Source: Neobittarella massiliensis (ex Bilen et al. 2018)
Lineage (GTDB): Bacteria > Bacillota > Clostridia > Oscillospirales > Ruminococcaceae
Assembly: GCF_900289145.1 (NCBI RefSeq)
Contig: NZ_OKQO01000001.1
Coordinates: 248,001 to 312,000, forward strand
DNA: 64,000 nt
Direction of reading: 5' to 3'
How positions within the stretch are numbered: position 1 is the stretch's first letter; each line of letters starts with the position of its first letter. The notes beneath the pieces were generated by a model. The model made no database searches and was not told the origin of the DNA. It saw only the letters and a list, made by a program, of their open reading frames with translations. Below, one piece after another: positions 35,868 to 45,593 of the stretch. Position numbers and translations under genes: made by a program.

Positions 35868-37148
35868 CTAGAAATACACCTTGCTCTCGCCGCGGCCGCG
35901 GCGGGTGATGGCGGCGGCACAGTCGGCGGCCTGTTTGGTGATGGCGGTGACATCGGTCTGCAGGCGGCCTTCTTTTTTGACAAATCTGCCTGCCACCATG
36001 GTGTGGGTGATGTTGGCGGCGCTGGCGCTGTAGAGGATGGCGGCTAAGGGGTCGTACACCGGGGCGGTGGCCGGGGTGTCCAGATCCCACAGAGCCAGAT
36101 CGGCCGGTGCGCCCACGGCCAACCTACCGGCCCCGAACGGCAGCGCCCGGTGCCCGGCAAACAGCAGCTGCCACATCTGCGGCAGGGTAAACTGCTCGGC
36201 CTGATCGGCCCATTTGCCCAGCAGGGCAAACAGGCGCACCTGCTCTAAGGGATCGATGGTGTTGGAGCTGGCGGCGCCGTCGGTACCGATACCCAGCTGC
36301 AGCGACTGCCAGTGCTGCCACAGCTGGCCCTCACCCATACCCAGCTTGAGATAGGTCTTGGGGCAGGCGGCAACGAAGGTATCACCAGCCAGCAGCGGCA
36401 GGTCTTCTTTTTGGATATACAGCGCGTGGGCCACGATACAGGGGACGGTGAAACCACCTGCCTCGGCCACCACGGCAAAGGGGGACTTGCCGTACTTTTG
36501 ATAGCTCTCTTTTACCTGCTCGGCGGTCTCGGACACGTGCAGATGGATACCGCAGCCGTGCTGACGGGCCGCTTCTACCAGCCGCCGCAGCACCTGGGGC
36601 GAGCAGATATAGGGGGAGTGGGGGCCGATGCGCAGGTGGACCATCTCGTTGCCGGCGTAGGCCGCCAGCAGCTCCTCGGCCTTTTGCAGTTCTGGCTCGG
36701 GGTCGCCGCCAAAGCCAAAGATGGTGTAGGCGAGATCGCAGCGCAGGCCCAGTTCGCCGGCGGCACGGGCGATGTGCTGACAGCCAAAGTAGTGGTCGGC
36801 AAAGGCGGTGACGCCGTTTTGCGCCATCTCGGCGCAGGCCAGTTTGGCACCCCAGTAGATGTCCTGCTCGGTCATCTTGCTCTCGAACGGCCAGAGCTCC
36901 CGGTTGAACCAGTCGTCGATGTTTACATCCTCGGCGATACCGCGGAAGATGTTCATGGGGGTGTGGGTGTGCAGTACGACCAGGCCGGGGGTGAGAAATT
37001 TGCCGGTGCAGTCGATACGCTCGACGCCCGGCGGACAGGGGATCGCCGTGCCGATCTGGGCGATCCTGCCGCCCTGTACCAGCAGGTCGGTGCGGGGGGT
37101 TACGTTGCCCATCTCGTCGATGAGCGTGACATTTTGAAATAGTGTCAT
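35868..37148 (-). CDS. MTA/SAH deaminase-type amidohydrolase
   Basis: A 426-residue amidohydrolase of the SsnA/MtaD group, resembling 5-methylthioadenosine/S-adenosylhomocysteine deaminase. It has an N-terminal beta-sandwich, then the metal ligands in VVLHTHTPM. Next come HLHVSET and a late GTDGAASSN with the catalytic Asp. The enzyme would deaminate an adenosine derivative to an inosine derivative; related members act on guanine or chlorinated triazines, so the substrate is uncertain. The ATG at 37148 follows GAGGT. It lies 55 bases downstream of recG on the same strand. Confidence 0.85.
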   Translation of the reverse strand: MTLFQNVTLIDEMGNVTPRTDLLVQGGRIAQIGTAIPCPPGVERIDCTGKFLTPGLVVLHTHTPMNIFRGIAEDVNIDDWFNRELWPFESKMTEQDIYWGAKLACAEMAQNGVTAFADHYFGCQHIARAAGELGLRCDLAYTIFGFGGDPEPELQKAEELLAAYAGNEMVHLRIGPHSPYICSPQVLRRLVEAARQHGCGIHLHVSETAEQVKESYQKYGKSPFAVVAEAGGFTVPCIVAHALYIQKEDLPLLAGDTFVAACPKTYLKLGMGEGQLWQHWQSLQLGIGTDGAASSNTIDPLEQVRLFALLGKWADQAEQFTLPQMWQLLFAGHRALPFGAGRLAVGAPADLALWDLDTPATAPVYDPLAAILYSASAANITHTMVAGRFVKKEGRLQTDVTAITKQAADCAAAITRRGRGESKVYF

Positions 37149-37203
37149 AAGAGATACCTCGCTTTGCCATCGCCGGGCACTGAGCACCGGCAGCGTGGGG
37201 CGT

Positions 37204-39237
37204 TTAGTTGAGGCCCTGCTGCCCCACCTGCGAAAACAGGCGGCCGACCTCGGCGCGCAGCAGGGGATTTTGGCGCAGCTGTGGGTCTGCGTCCAGCAGC
37301 TGGCGGCAGACGGTGCCGGTCTGGGCTAAGACCATGCGGTCCTGCAGCAGGTCGGCGATCTTCAGTTTGGGCAATCCGTGCTGGGCGCTGCCGAAAAAGT
37401 CGCCGGGGCCGCGCAGTTCCAGGTCGAAATTGGCCAGCGCAAAGCCGTCGCTGGTGCGGCACATGGCGTCGAGCCGCTTTTTGGCCGTCTCGCCCTGGGC
37501 GTCGGAAATGAGGATGCAGTAGCTCTGGCGGTCGGACCGGCCTACCCGGCCCCGCAGCTGGTGCAGAGCCGAGAGGCCGAAGCGCTCGGCGTTTTGGACG
37601 ATGATGAGGTTGGCGTCGGGCACGTCGACCCCCACCTCGATGACGGTGGTGCTGACGAGCAGATCAAGCTGTTTTTGTTTAAAGGCGGCCATCACCGCCT
37701 CTTTTTCTTTGGGGCGCATGCGGCCGTGCAGCAGACCCACCCGGCGGTGGGGCAGCAGCTGCTGGATCTGCTGCTGGGCGGTGGCGGCGTCTTTGAGCTC
37801 GCTGCCGCTGTCTTCGATAAGGGGGCAGACCACGTAAACTTGGCCGCCGGCGCGTATCTGCTTTTCGGCAAAGGCTACGGCCCGGCGAAATTTACCGAAG
37901 TCGACGGCAAAGGTCTCGATCTCGCGGCGGCCGGCCGGCTTTTCATCCAGTACCGAAATGTCGAGATCGCCGTAGATGATGAGGGCCAAGGTGCGGGGGA
38001 TGGGGGTGGCCGACATGACCAGCATATGTGGATACTGCCCTTTTTCGCCCAGCGCGCCCCGCTGCTTGACGCCGAAACGGTGCTGCTCGTCGGTGACGAC
38101 CAGCGCCAGTTTGGAGAAGGTGACGTTCTGCGAGATGAGCGCGTGGGTGCCGACCAGCAGATCGATCTTGCCGGCCGCCAGATCGGCCAGCAGCGCCTTT
38201 TTGGCCGCGCCTTTGGTGCTGCCGGTGAGCAGCGCCACGGTGATGCCCAGCGGCTGCAGCAGCGTGTTGAGCGTTTGGTAGTGCTGCTCGGCCAGTATCT
38301 CGGTGGGGGCCATCAGCGCGCTCTGGGCCCCGTTTTGGGCGGCAGCGTACACCCCGGCGGCGGCCACCACCGTTTTGCCCGAGCCTACGTCTCCCTGTAA
38401 GAGACGGCTCATGGGCTGCGGGCGCTGCAGGTCGGTGAGTATCTCGCCGATGCAGCGGCGCTGAGCGCCGGTGAGCTGGTAGGGCAGTGCAGCGGTAAAG
38501 GGGGCCAGATCGGGGGGAATGAGCCGGTAGTCGGTGCGGCGGCGGGTGCGCTGCTTGAGCAGGGCCATGCCCAGCTGCAGCACCAGCAGCTCCTCGAAGA
38601 TGAGGCGCCGGCGGGCCAGCTGGGCGGCCTGCGGCGACTGGGGCAGGTGGATGTTCTGCACGGCAAAGCCGATGTGGCACAGGTCGTACTGGGTGCGCAC
38701 CCAGCTGGGCAGCGGGTCGGCCAGCTGGGCTAAAAAAGCGTCGATGGCCACGGCCACAGACCGGCTGATCTCTTTGGAGGTGAGCCCCTTGGTGAGCGGA
38801 TAGACCGGCAGCACGTCGTGGGGCTGACCGGCGGGGATAAACAGGGGAGAACCCACCTGGCGGCCGGTAAAGGTGCCGCCGAACTTGCCGTAGAAGATAT
38901 AGTCCTCCCCCTCGACGAGCTGGCCGTAGGGGTAGGGGGTGTTAAAAAAGGTGACGGCAAAATCCTGCTCGTAATCGGTGCACAGCACCTTGTACAGGTT
39001 GCGCCCGCCGGAGAGCCGCGCTACCGGCAGCTTGCGCACCACCCGCCCCTGTACGGCACAGGGGGAGTCGAACGGGGCAGCGGAGAGGGGCACTGTGTCG
39101 TGCAGATCGATGTAGCTGCGGGGGTAATACTGCAAAAGGGAGCCGACCGAGTCGACCCCCAGCTTTTGGTAAAGCTGGGCGCGCTTCGGTCCCACTCCCT
39201 TGAGAAATTGGATATCTACAGAAAATAGGTCTTTCAC
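37204..39237 (-). CDS. recG: ATP-dependent DNA helicase RecG
   Basis: A 677-residue branch-migration helicase that regresses stalled forks and processes Holliday junctions. It has an N-terminal wedge (OB) domain from about residue 55. The superfamily 2 motor has Walker A GDVGSGKT, a DEQH box (TDEQHRFGV), SATPIPRT and the motif VI QLRGRVGRSD. It starts at GTG 39237 with AAGGTG at good spacing; the longer open frame upstream is not family-like. It follows fakA by 67 bases in the yloU-yloV-recG order known from Bacillus. Confidence 0.96.
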   Translation of the reverse strand: MKDLFSVDIQFLKGVGPKRAQLYQKLGVDSVGSLLQYYPRSYIDLHDTVPLSAAPFDSPCAVQGRVVRKLPVARLSGGRNLYKVLCTDYEQDFAVTFFNTPYPYGQLVEGEDYIFYGKFGGTFTGRQVGSPLFIPAGQPHDVLPVYPLTKGLTSKEISRSVAVAIDAFLAQLADPLPSWVRTQYDLCHIGFAVQNIHLPQSPQAAQLARRRLIFEELLVLQLGMALLKQRTRRRTDYRLIPPDLAPFTAALPYQLTGAQRRCIGEILTDLQRPQPMSRLLQGDVGSGKTVVAAAGVYAAAQNGAQSALMAPTEILAEQHYQTLNTLLQPLGITVALLTGSTKGAAKKALLADLAAGKIDLLVGTHALISQNVTFSKLALVVTDEQHRFGVKQRGALGEKGQYPHMLVMSATPIPRTLALIIYGDLDISVLDEKPAGRREIETFAVDFGKFRRAVAFAEKQIRAGGQVYVVCPLIEDSGSELKDAATAQQQIQQLLPHRRVGLLHGRMRPKEKEAVMAAFKQKQLDLLVSTTVIEVGVDVPDANLIIVQNAERFGLSALHQLRGRVGRSDRQSYCILISDAQGETAKKRLDAMCRTSDGFALANFDLELRGPGDFFGSAQHGLPKLKIADLLQDRMVLAQTGTVCRQLLDADPQLRQNPLLRAEVGRLFSQVGQQGLN

Positions 39238-39304
39238 GAAAACACCTTGTGCAGCTGCCGGCCCCAGCAGGCATACCGGCAGAAGATATGGCAGACGGCG
39301 CGCA

Positions 39305-40993
39305 TCACTCGGCCGAGATGATGTAGTAGTAGACCGGCTGGCCGCCGTACACCACAGCCATCTCGACACCTTCTGGCAGCTTGGCGCGCACCGCGTCCTC
39401 GATGACTTCGCTCTCGGCGGTGGGCACGTCCAGCCCGGTGATCAGCGTGACGAAGGTGGTATCTTTTTTGATGAGCTGGCGCACCAGTTTGACCACTGTT
39501 TTTTGCAGGTCGGTATCGGTAAACGAGAGTTTGCCGTTGACCATGGCCAGCATCTGCCCCTCTTTGATCTTGTGACCGTCGTAGTCGGAGTTGCGGGCGG
39601 CGTAGGTGATCTGGCCGGTGCCCACGTGGTCAATGGCCTTGGTCATGTTGACCGAGTTGTCTTTGACGCTGGCATCAGGGTCGAAGCTGAGCATGGCCGA
39701 GAGGCCCTGGGGGATGGTGCGGGTCTGCAGCACCACTACCCGACGGTCGGCCAGCGAGAGAGTCTGCTCGGCGGACATGATGATATTTTTGTTGTTGGGC
39801 AGCACGAACACGGTTTTGGCCGGCACCGAGTGGATGGCCTTGAGAATGTCCTCGGTGGAGGGGTTCATGGTCTGGCCGCCGCTGACCACGGCGTTAACGC
39901 CCAAGTCGACAAACAGGCTTTTGACGCCGCTGCCGGCAGCCACTGCCACAAAGCCGTAGGGGATATCGGGATCTACCGGCTTGTAGGAGAAGTCCTCCCC
40001 CGACTCGCCGCTCTCGAAACTGGGCGGAGTGTCCTCGCTGGGCTCTTGCCCGGCGGCCAGGCGGGCCTTGTACTGCTCGAGCATGTTCTCGATCTTTAAG
40101 TTGGTGAGATAGCCCCACTTGACCGCCTCGGTGAGTGCGCCGCCGGGATTGCCGGTATGCACATGGACCTTGATGATGTCCTCATCGTCGACCACCACTA
40201 CGCTGTTGCCCATGGCCTCTAAAAAGGCGCGCAGCTTGAGCGAGTCGGCGCCGGGATCTTTTTTGTTGATGATGAACTCGGTGCAGTAGAGCTCGGTCAT
40301 GCTCATGTCGAATTCGCCGGCCACCTGTTTGGGAGCCGCGGCAGCGGGCGCGGCGGACGGGGCGTTCTCGCCCTCGACCATCACCCCGTCACAGATGACG
40401 CTGCGCATGCCCTCGAAGATGACGAGCAGGCCCTGCCCGCCAGCATCGACCACACCGGCTTTTTTGAGTACCGGCAGCTGCTCGGGGGTGTTGGCTACCG
40501 CCTCTTTGGCGCATTGGCAGACAAAGTTCCACAGGGCAGTGGTATCGTCGTTTTCGAGTAAAAAGTCATCGGCCTTCTCGGCGCTGACCCGGGCCACAGT
40601 GAGGATGGTGCCCTCGGTGGGCTTCATGACCGCCTTGTAGGCAGCGCTGACTCCTTCGTGCAGGGCATTTACGATATCGGCCGCGGTGGCGGTCTCGTGC
40701 TCCTTGAGACCCTTGGAAAAGCCGCGGAAAATCAGCGACAAAATCACGCCGGAATTGCCCCGCGCCCCGCGCAACAGCGCCGAGGCCGCCGTTTTTGAGG
40801 CCTGGGCCACGGTGCAGGTGTCGGGCAGCATCGACAGCTCCTTGGCGCCGGCCGAGATGGTCATAGACATGTTGGTGCCGGTATCGCCGTCGGGCACCGG
40901 GAACACGTTGAGCTCATCGACGGCCAGGCGCTGGTTTTGGATATTGTTGGATGCGGAGATGATGCTATCCCGCAGCATTTTTCCTGTGATCAT
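39305..40993 (-). CDS. fakA: DAK2-domain fatty acid kinase subunit (FakA/YloV-type)
   Basis: A 562-residue protein with an N-terminal DhaL (DAK2) nucleotide-binding domain containing DELNVFPVPDGDTGTNMSMTI, whose aspartates bind magnesium. A middle region with a C-terminal DegV-like half follows. FakA phosphorylates fatty acids presented by FakB (DegV) proteins, so exogenous fatty acids can enter phospholipid synthesis. No fakB is seen in the window. An Ala/Pro-rich stretch (AAPAAAAPK, about 214) links domains. The ATG at 40993 follows AAAGGAGAG; the asp23 gene is 12 bases upstream. Confidence 0.9.
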   Translation of the reverse strand: MITGKMLRDSIISASNNIQNQRLAVDELNVFPVPDGDTGTNMSMTISAGAKELSMLPDTCTVAQASKTAASALLRGARGNSGVILSLIFRGFSKGLKEHETATAADIVNALHEGVSAAYKAVMKPTEGTILTVARVSAEKADDFLLENDDTTALWNFVCQCAKEAVANTPEQLPVLKKAGVVDAGGQGLLVIFEGMRSVICDGVMVEGENAPSAAPAAAAPKQVAGEFDMSMTELYCTEFIINKKDPGADSLKLRAFLEAMGNSVVVVDDEDIIKVHVHTGNPGGALTEAVKWGYLTNLKIENMLEQYKARLAAGQEPSEDTPPSFESGESGEDFSYKPVDPDIPYGFVAVAAGSGVKSLFVDLGVNAVVSGGQTMNPSTEDILKAIHSVPAKTVFVLPNNKNIIMSAEQTLSLADRRVVVLQTRTIPQGLSAMLSFDPDASVKDNSVNMTKAIDHVGTGQITYAARNSDYDGHKIKEGQMLAMVNGKLSFTDTDLQKTVVKLVRQLIKKDTTFVTLITGLDVPTAESEVIEDAVRAKLPEGVEMAVVYGGQPVYYYIISAE

Positions 40994-41005
40994 GAAAACT
41001 CTCCT

Positions 41006-41368
41006 TTATTCGGCAGCCATACCGTCGACATACACGTTGATCTTTGCGACCTGCATCCCCACGGCCTGAGACACGGCGTACCGAACTTTGTTGATGATGC
41101 TCTTGACGATAGCCGACACATTGATGCCGTAGAGCACCACGATGTGGATATCGATGACCAGCTTATCGCCGATGGTCTTGATGCGCACGCCCTGATCGGG
41201 GGTGGATTTGCCGGACAAAAAGCGCTTGATGCCCTGGACCGGGGTAGAGGCGGCGATGCCGATAACGCCGTAACAGTCGCTCACCACGTTGCCCACCAGG
41301 CCGGCAAAATACTCGCCGGTAATGGTGGTGGTGCCCAGATGATTCTCTAATTTTAGCAACCTGATCAC
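41006..41368 (-). CDS. Asp23/Gls24-family protein (YloU-type)
   Basis: A 120-residue Asp23-family protein with characteristic GEYFAGLVGNVVSDCYGVIGIA and VIDIHIVVLYGINVSAIVKSI segments. YloU-type members are encoded directly before fakA in many Firmicutes; a role near the envelope or in fatty-acid kinase function is inferred in other species. It heads the asp23-fakA-recG set. The ATG at 41368 follows AAAGGAGTG. Confidence 0.93.
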   Translation of the reverse strand: MIRLLKLENHLGTTTITGEYFAGLVGNVVSDCYGVIGIAASTPVQGIKRFLSGKSTPDQGVRIKTIGDKLVIDIHIVVLYGINVSAIVKSIINKVRYAVSQAVGMQVAKINVYVDGMAAE

Positions 41369-41685
41369 TCCTTTTTTCTGTAGATGGCAAAGACCCAGTT
41401 TTTTGTATTGTACGCTCCGCTGGGGATATTATATGTAAAAGTTGCGGGTATTCGCGCCCGGCCACCGTTTTTATACGGCGCCGCCGCGCCGCACAAAGAC
41501 CGGCCGGCCGACCGCCAGCGGGCCTTGTGTATCTTCATATTATACCGATTTGCAGCCCTTTTGTAAATATCTGTACGGCAACTGCCACTGCTTTACAGCG
41601 GTGGTATACTGGAGTTAGAAGGAAAAGTACACCGCCGGCAGCGCCACGCGGCGCTGCAGTGGCCAGTAGAGATGGGGGGAGCTCG
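41369..41685. other. divergent intergenic region
   Basis: About 320 bases between the asp23 operon and the YbhB-like gene. It holds a TATAAT-like -10 for the minus operon (41428-41433) and TATACT near 41605 for the plus gene, both with weak -35s. No gene seen. Confidence 0.5.
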
Positions 41686-42180
41686 ATGTATATCACGACC
41701 GACGCGATACAAAAAGGCCGCTTTTTAGACCGCTTTGGCAGCCGGGGAGAGGACTTTATCGGCGATATGCCGTGCCGCTCCTTTGGCTTTGCCGTGCACG
41801 ATGTGCCGGAGGGGACCAAGTCGTTTGCGCTGCTGTTTGAGGACAAGGACGCCATCCCGGTCTGCGGGTTTTCGTGGATCCACTGGGTGGCGGCCAACAT
41901 GCAGCAGGGGAGCCTGCCGGAAAATGCCAGCCAGGAGAGAGATGACTTTTTGCAGGGAGCCAACAGCTGGGCCGGGCCGCTGGGGAGCTTAGACCGCCGA
42001 CAGGCCAGCTTTTATGGCGGGATGGCCCCACCTGACGGCGACCACCGCTATCAGCTGCACGTATTTGCGCTGGACTGCCTGCTACCGCTGCAGAACGGTT
42101 TTACCTATAACGAGATGTATTTTGCCATGGAGGGCCACCTGCTGGCCCAGACGGCGATCACCGGCCTGTACGGCGCATAG
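41686..42180 (+). CDS. YbhB/YbcL (PEBP, Raf-kinase-inhibitor-like) family protein
   Basis: A 164-residue phosphatidylethanolamine-binding-protein-like protein with CGFSWIHWVAANM (the ligand-pocket region) and the GGMAPPDGDHRYQLHVFALD strand pair. Bacterial members bind small anions, but their physiological role is unsettled. The ATG at 41686 follows GGGGGAG. Monocistronic. Confidence 0.85.
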   Translation: MYITTDAIQKGRFLDRFGSRGEDFIGDMPCRSFGFAVHDVPEGTKSFALLFEDKDAIPVCGFSWIHWVAANMQQGSLPENASQERDDFLQGANSWAGPLGSLDRRQASFYGGMAPPDGDHRYQLHVFALDCLLPLQNGFTYNEMYFAMEGHLLAQTAITGLYGA

Positions 42181-42221
42181 GTGCTTTTAGGCAGTAAGTG
42201 GGCAGGTGTGCCCAAATGGAT

Positions 42222-42264
42222 ATAGAGGGCGGTACAACTGTACCGCCCTCTATGCCTTTTTTAA
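42222..42264 (+). terminator. terminator
   Basis: AGAGGGCGGTAC-AACT-GTACCGCCCTCT with a T run a few bases later. Confidence 0.75.
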
Positions 42265-42314
42265 AGAGATGGAAAAAAGAGTAGTGACTAGTAAGTGGTG
42301 AGTGGCGAACTGTT

Positions 42315-42575
42315 TTAGCGGGGTTCGACAATGAGCTTGATACCCGTTTTTTCCTCGCCGTCGATGGCGATGGTGGTAAAGGCCGGCACACAGATCAGGT
42401 TGACGCCCGACGGCGCCATGTAGCCCCGCGCTACCGCCACTGCCTTGAGGGCCTGGTTGATGGCCCCGGCGCCGACTGCCTGGAGCTCTGCTGCACCGTG
42501 CTCTTTGACCACTGCTGCGATTGCACCTGCCACCGAATTGGGGGCGGATTTAGATGATACTTTTAACACTTCCAT
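42315..42575 (-). CDS. spoVS: stage V sporulation protein S
   Basis: An 86-residue Alba-like SpoVS. It starts MEVLKVSSKSAPNSVAGAIAAVVKE and contains GAGAINQALKAVAVARGY, a highly conserved sequence. In Bacillus it affects coat assembly and septation timing; it also occurs in non-sporulating relatives. The ATG at 42575 follows AGGAGGG. It completes the rny-ymdB-spoVS neighbourhood. Confidence 0.96.
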   Translation of the reverse strand: MEVLKVSSKSAPNSVAGAIAAVVKEHGAAELQAVGAGAINQALKAVAVARGYMAPSGVNLICVPAFTTIAIDGEEKTGIKLIVEPR

Positions 42576-42667
42576 GGTGGTTCCCTCCTGCGCGACGATC
42601 TATGGTCTTGCATGAGAAAATTGTAACATAGTGTTTAAAATAATTCAATAATAAATCTAAAGATAGG

Positions 42668-43432
42668 CTAACTCTCACAAAATGCGTGGATGGTTTTTGC
42701 CTTTTTGCCATCTGTGTCAAAAAACACTCCCTGTACAGAGCAGTCGCCGTCGGCAATTTCAAATCGGTTGGGCAGATGGGTCAAGAAGCGCTGTAAAATG
42801 ACTTCTTTTTTGACCCCCAGCACCGAGTCGATGGGGCCGGTCATACCGGCGTCGGTAATATAGGCGGTGCCGCCGGGCAGCAGTTGGGCGTCGGCAGTTT
42901 GGACGTGGGTGTGGGTGCCGAGCACCGCTGCCGCCCGGCCGTCGAGGAAAAAGCCCATGGCCCGCTTTTCGCTGGTGGCCTCGGCGTGGAAGTCGAGCAC
43001 CAGACAGTCGTACTCCACCGGCGGGTGTGCCAAAAAGGCATCGATGGTGCGAAAAGGACAGGGCAGCGCATCGAGAAATACGGTGCCCATCAGGCTGACG
43101 ACACACACCCGGCCCTTGATGGAATCGAACAGATAGTAGCCATCGCCGGGGGCACAGTCGTAGTTGAGCGGGCGCACCACGTGGGGGCAGCGCTCCAGCA
43201 CCTGGCGGGCCTCGGGCTTTTTAAACAGGTGGTTGCCGGTGGTGATGACGTCGGCCCCGCAGCGCAGCAGCCAGTCGGCGCTGTCGAAGGTGAGCCCATT
43301 TCCCGCAGCGGAGTTCTCGCCGTTGCAGATGGTCAGGTCGGGGCGGTACTGGGCCTTGAGCTGGGGCAGCTTTTTTTGCAGGAAGCGGCAGCCCTGGGGG
43401 CCCACCACGTCGCCGATAAACAGGATCTTCAT
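42668..43432 (-). CDS. ymdB: YmdB-type metallophosphoesterase
   Basis: A 254-residue calcineurin-like phosphodiesterase of the YmdB family (2',3'- and 3',5'-cyclic nucleotide phosphodiesterase in Bacillus). The bimetal site is intact: FIGDVVG, NGENSAAGNG, ITTGNHLF, DFHAEATSEKRAMG and GTHTHVQTAD. This contrasts with the eroded phosphoesterase-fold protein at 22513. It lies between rny and spoVS, but a terminator separates it from rny. Confidence 0.93.
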   Translation of the reverse strand: MKILFIGDVVGPQGCRFLQKKLPQLKAQYRPDLTICNGENSAAGNGLTFDSADWLLRCGADVITTGNHLFKKPEARQVLERCPHVVRPLNYDCAPGDGYYLFDSIKGRVCVVSLMGTVFLDALPCPFRTIDAFLAHPPVEYDCLVLDFHAEATSEKRAMGFFLDGRAAAVLGTHTHVQTADAQLLPGGTAYITDAGMTGPIDSVLGVKKEVILQRFLTHLPNRFEIADGDCSVQGVFFDTDGKKAKTIHAFCES

Positions 43433-43458
43433 TGTGGTGCTCCTTTATGTGAGAGAGT

Positions 43459-43492
43459 AAAAAGTGGGGGGAGGCCGTCTGCCTCCCCCCAC
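43459..43492 (-). terminator. terminator of rny
   Basis: GTGGGGGGAGGC pairs with GCCTCCCCCCAC, with TTTTT on the minus strand, between rny and ymdB. Confidence 0.88.
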
Positions 43493-43504
43493 GCGGTATG
43501 TACC

Positions 43505-45061
43505 TTATTTGGCAAAGTCGATCGCGCGGCTCTCGCGGATCATGTGGACCTTGATCTGGCCGGGATAATCGAGTTCGGCCTCGATCTTTTTGACGATATC
43601 ATGGGCCAGGATGACCATTTGATCGTCTTTGACCACCTCGGGCTTGACCATGATGCGAATCTCGCGGCCGGCCTGGATGGCAAAGGATTTCTCTACGCCA
43701 TCGAAGGAATTGGCCAGCTCTTCCAGCCGCTGCAGGCGCTTGATGTAGTTCTCGACATTCTCGCGGCGGGCGCCGGGGCGCGCGGCGGAGATGGCATCGG
43801 CGGCCTTGATGATACAGGCCAGAACAGTCTTGGCCTCTACATCGCCGTGGTGGGCCTCGATGGCGTGGATGATCTGCTGGTTTTCCTTGTAGCGCTTGGC
43901 CACGTCTACGCCGATCTTGATGTGCGAGCCCTCGACCTCATGGTCCAGCGCCTTGCCGATATCGTGCAGCAGGCCGGCCCGTTTGGCCATATCGATGTTC
44001 ACGCCCAGCTCGCCGGCCAGCAGGCCTGCCAGCTGCGCCACCTCGATAGAGTGGTTGAGCACGTTTTGGCCGTAGCTGGTGCGGTAGCGCAGCCGGCCGA
44101 TGAGTTTGACCAGTTCGGGGTTGATGGCGTGGACGCCCAGCTCCATGACGGCGCGCTGCCCCTCCTGCTTGATGATGTTATCGACATCGGTCTTGGCTTT
44201 CTCCACCATCTCCTCGATGCGGGATGGATGGATGCGGCCGTCCTGTATCAGGCGCTCCAGCGCCACCCGGGCCACTTCGCGGCGCACCGGGTCAAAACTG
44301 GATAGGGTGATGGCCTCGGGGGTGTCATCGATGATGAGGTCGACCCCGGTGAGCGTTTCGAGCGCGCGGATATTGCGGCCCTCGCGGCCGATGATGCGGC
44401 CCTTCATCTCGTCGCTCGGCAGCGGCACTACCGATACCGTGGCCTCAGAGGCGTGATCGGCGGCGCAGCGGGCGATGGTGGTGGCCAGCAGGTTGCGGGT
44501 GAGCTCGTCCTTTTCCTCTTTTAAAGAGGTGGCGTAGCTGGAGATGTGCACCGCCTTTTCGTGGGTGAGCTCCTCGTCCAGCGTTTGCAGCAGCTGGTCT
44601 TTGGCCTGCTGCGCCGTGAGACCGGAGATCTTCTCGAGCATCTCGAACTGGCTCTTTTTGACCTGCTCGATCTCCTCTAACTTGTCGTCGGCCGCCTTGA
44701 GTTTTTGGTTGAGTTTCTCGTCTTTCTGCTCGACCGCGGTGATCTTTTTGTCCAGTGACTCCTCTTTTTGGATCAGCCGTTTTTCCTGCCGAGAGATATC
44801 GGAGCGACGCTCCTTGATCTCTTTGTCGGCCTCGGTCTTGAGTTTGTAGATCTCGTCTTTCGCCTCGATCAGGCTCTCTTTTTTCTTTGCTTGGGCTTCT
44901 TTTACGGCTTCGTTGACGATGCGGGTCGCCTCGGTCTCGGCGTCGCCCAGCTTGGCCTCGGACACTTTTTTGCGGTATACGGTGCCCAACACGAAAGCCA
45001 CTGCCATCAGGACCAGCGCGATTAGCACCAGTACCACGATCATAACCGGCGTAAATGGCAT
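43505..45061 (-). CDS. rny: ribonuclease Y
   Basis: A 518-residue membrane-anchored endoribonuclease that initiates mRNA decay in Firmicutes. It has one N-terminal transmembrane helix (about 5-25), then a long charged coiled coil to about residue 200. A KH domain ([17 protein letters not shown]) is followed by an HD domain with the metal pair in [17 protein letters not shown]. Full length. The ATG at 45061 follows AAGGAGGGG. A good sigma-A promoter lies at 45143-45170. Confidence 0.97.
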   Translation of the reverse strand: MPFTPVMIVVLVLIALVLMAVAFVLGTVYRKKVSEAKLGDAETEATRIVNEAVKEAQAKKKESLIEAKDEIYKLKTEADKEIKERRSDISRQEKRLIQKEESLDKKITAVEQKDEKLNQKLKAADDKLEEIEQVKKSQFEMLEKISGLTAQQAKDQLLQTLDEELTHEKAVHISSYATSLKEEKDELTRNLLATTIARCAADHASEATVSVVPLPSDEMKGRIIGREGRNIRALETLTGVDLIIDDTPEAITLSSFDPVRREVARVALERLIQDGRIHPSRIEEMVEKAKTDVDNIIKQEGQRAVMELGVHAINPELVKLIGRLRYRTSYGQNVLNHSIEVAQLAGLLAGELGVNIDMAKRAGLLHDIGKALDHEVEGSHIKIGVDVAKRYKENQQIIHAIEAHHGDVEAKTVLACIIKAADAISAARPGARRENVENYIKRLQRLEELANSFDGVEKSFAIQAGREIRIMVKPEVVKDDQMVILAHDIVKKIEAELDYPGQIKVHMIRESRAIDFAK

Positions 45062-45142
45062 AAAAAAACCCCTCCTTTTCCTAAAATTTTGTGCGTTTTA
45101 TGTATTATTGGTAGAATAAAACAAAACAGACTACATGACTAT

Positions 45143-45170
45143 TTTATAATAGAGCTATACAGACTGTCAA
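45143..45170 (-). promoter_or_regulatory. sigma-A promoter of rny
   Basis: Minus strand TTGACA (45170-45165), 16 bases, TATAAA (45148-45143). Confidence 0.75.
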
Positions 45171-45231
45171 GGAAAATGCAGGCAGCGCACAAAAGAATGA
45201 AAAAAGGCGTTGGGAGAGCGGCGAGACCTAT

Positions 45232-45260
45232 TTGACAGCGGACCGGGGCTGTGTTACACT
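45232..45260 (+). promoter_or_regulatory. sigma-A promoter of the thrS leader
   Basis: Consensus TTGACA (45232-45237), 17 bases, TACACT (45255-45260). Confidence 0.85.
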
Positions 45261-45266
45261 GACAGT

Positions 45267-45541
45267 GTCAAAGCGGTGATGGGGACATGTGCACCGGCTG
45301 TGGCACCGTACAGAGAGCGCTGCCTTTGTGCTGAGAGCGGCGCGGTGACCGGCCCTTTGCGTACCACCCCGGAGCGCAGTCAATACCTGCCGGCCAGGGA
45401 CCGTTATTCCCCGCAAGTCAAGTGGTATACCGCAGATAGGCGGTGTACAATTTGGGTGGAACCGTGGAGCCAAACGAAACAGTTGCGCTTCATCCCTTAG
45501 TTTCTCGTAGAGGAAAGTGAGGGGTGGAGCGCTTTTTTGCA
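45267..45541 (+). ncRNA. T-box leader of thrS
   Basis: A roughly 275-base leader ends in the canonical T-box sequence TGGGTGGAACCGTGG (about 45453-45467). After it comes a long terminator stem (GCGCTTCATCCC... / ...GGGGTGGAGCGC, 45485-45532) followed by TTTTTT. The AGAGAG motif of stem I (about 45311) is visible. An ACC threonine codon (45363-45365), on the 3' side of stem I, is the probable specifier. Uncharged tRNA-Thr should stabilise the antiterminator and permit thrS transcription. Confidence 0.88.
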
Positions 45542-45593
45542 ACAAAAAACAGACCGGTATCCATAAAAACTGTGAGACAGGAGGACTTATAAG

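Noticed and set aside
42884-44305. Long plus-strand open frame (473 codons) opposite ymdB and rny
   Set aside because: It is an antisense shadow. The minus strand encodes two conserved proteins there, and the plus-strand frame has no family resemblance, spans their intergenic terminator and lacks a ribosome binding site.
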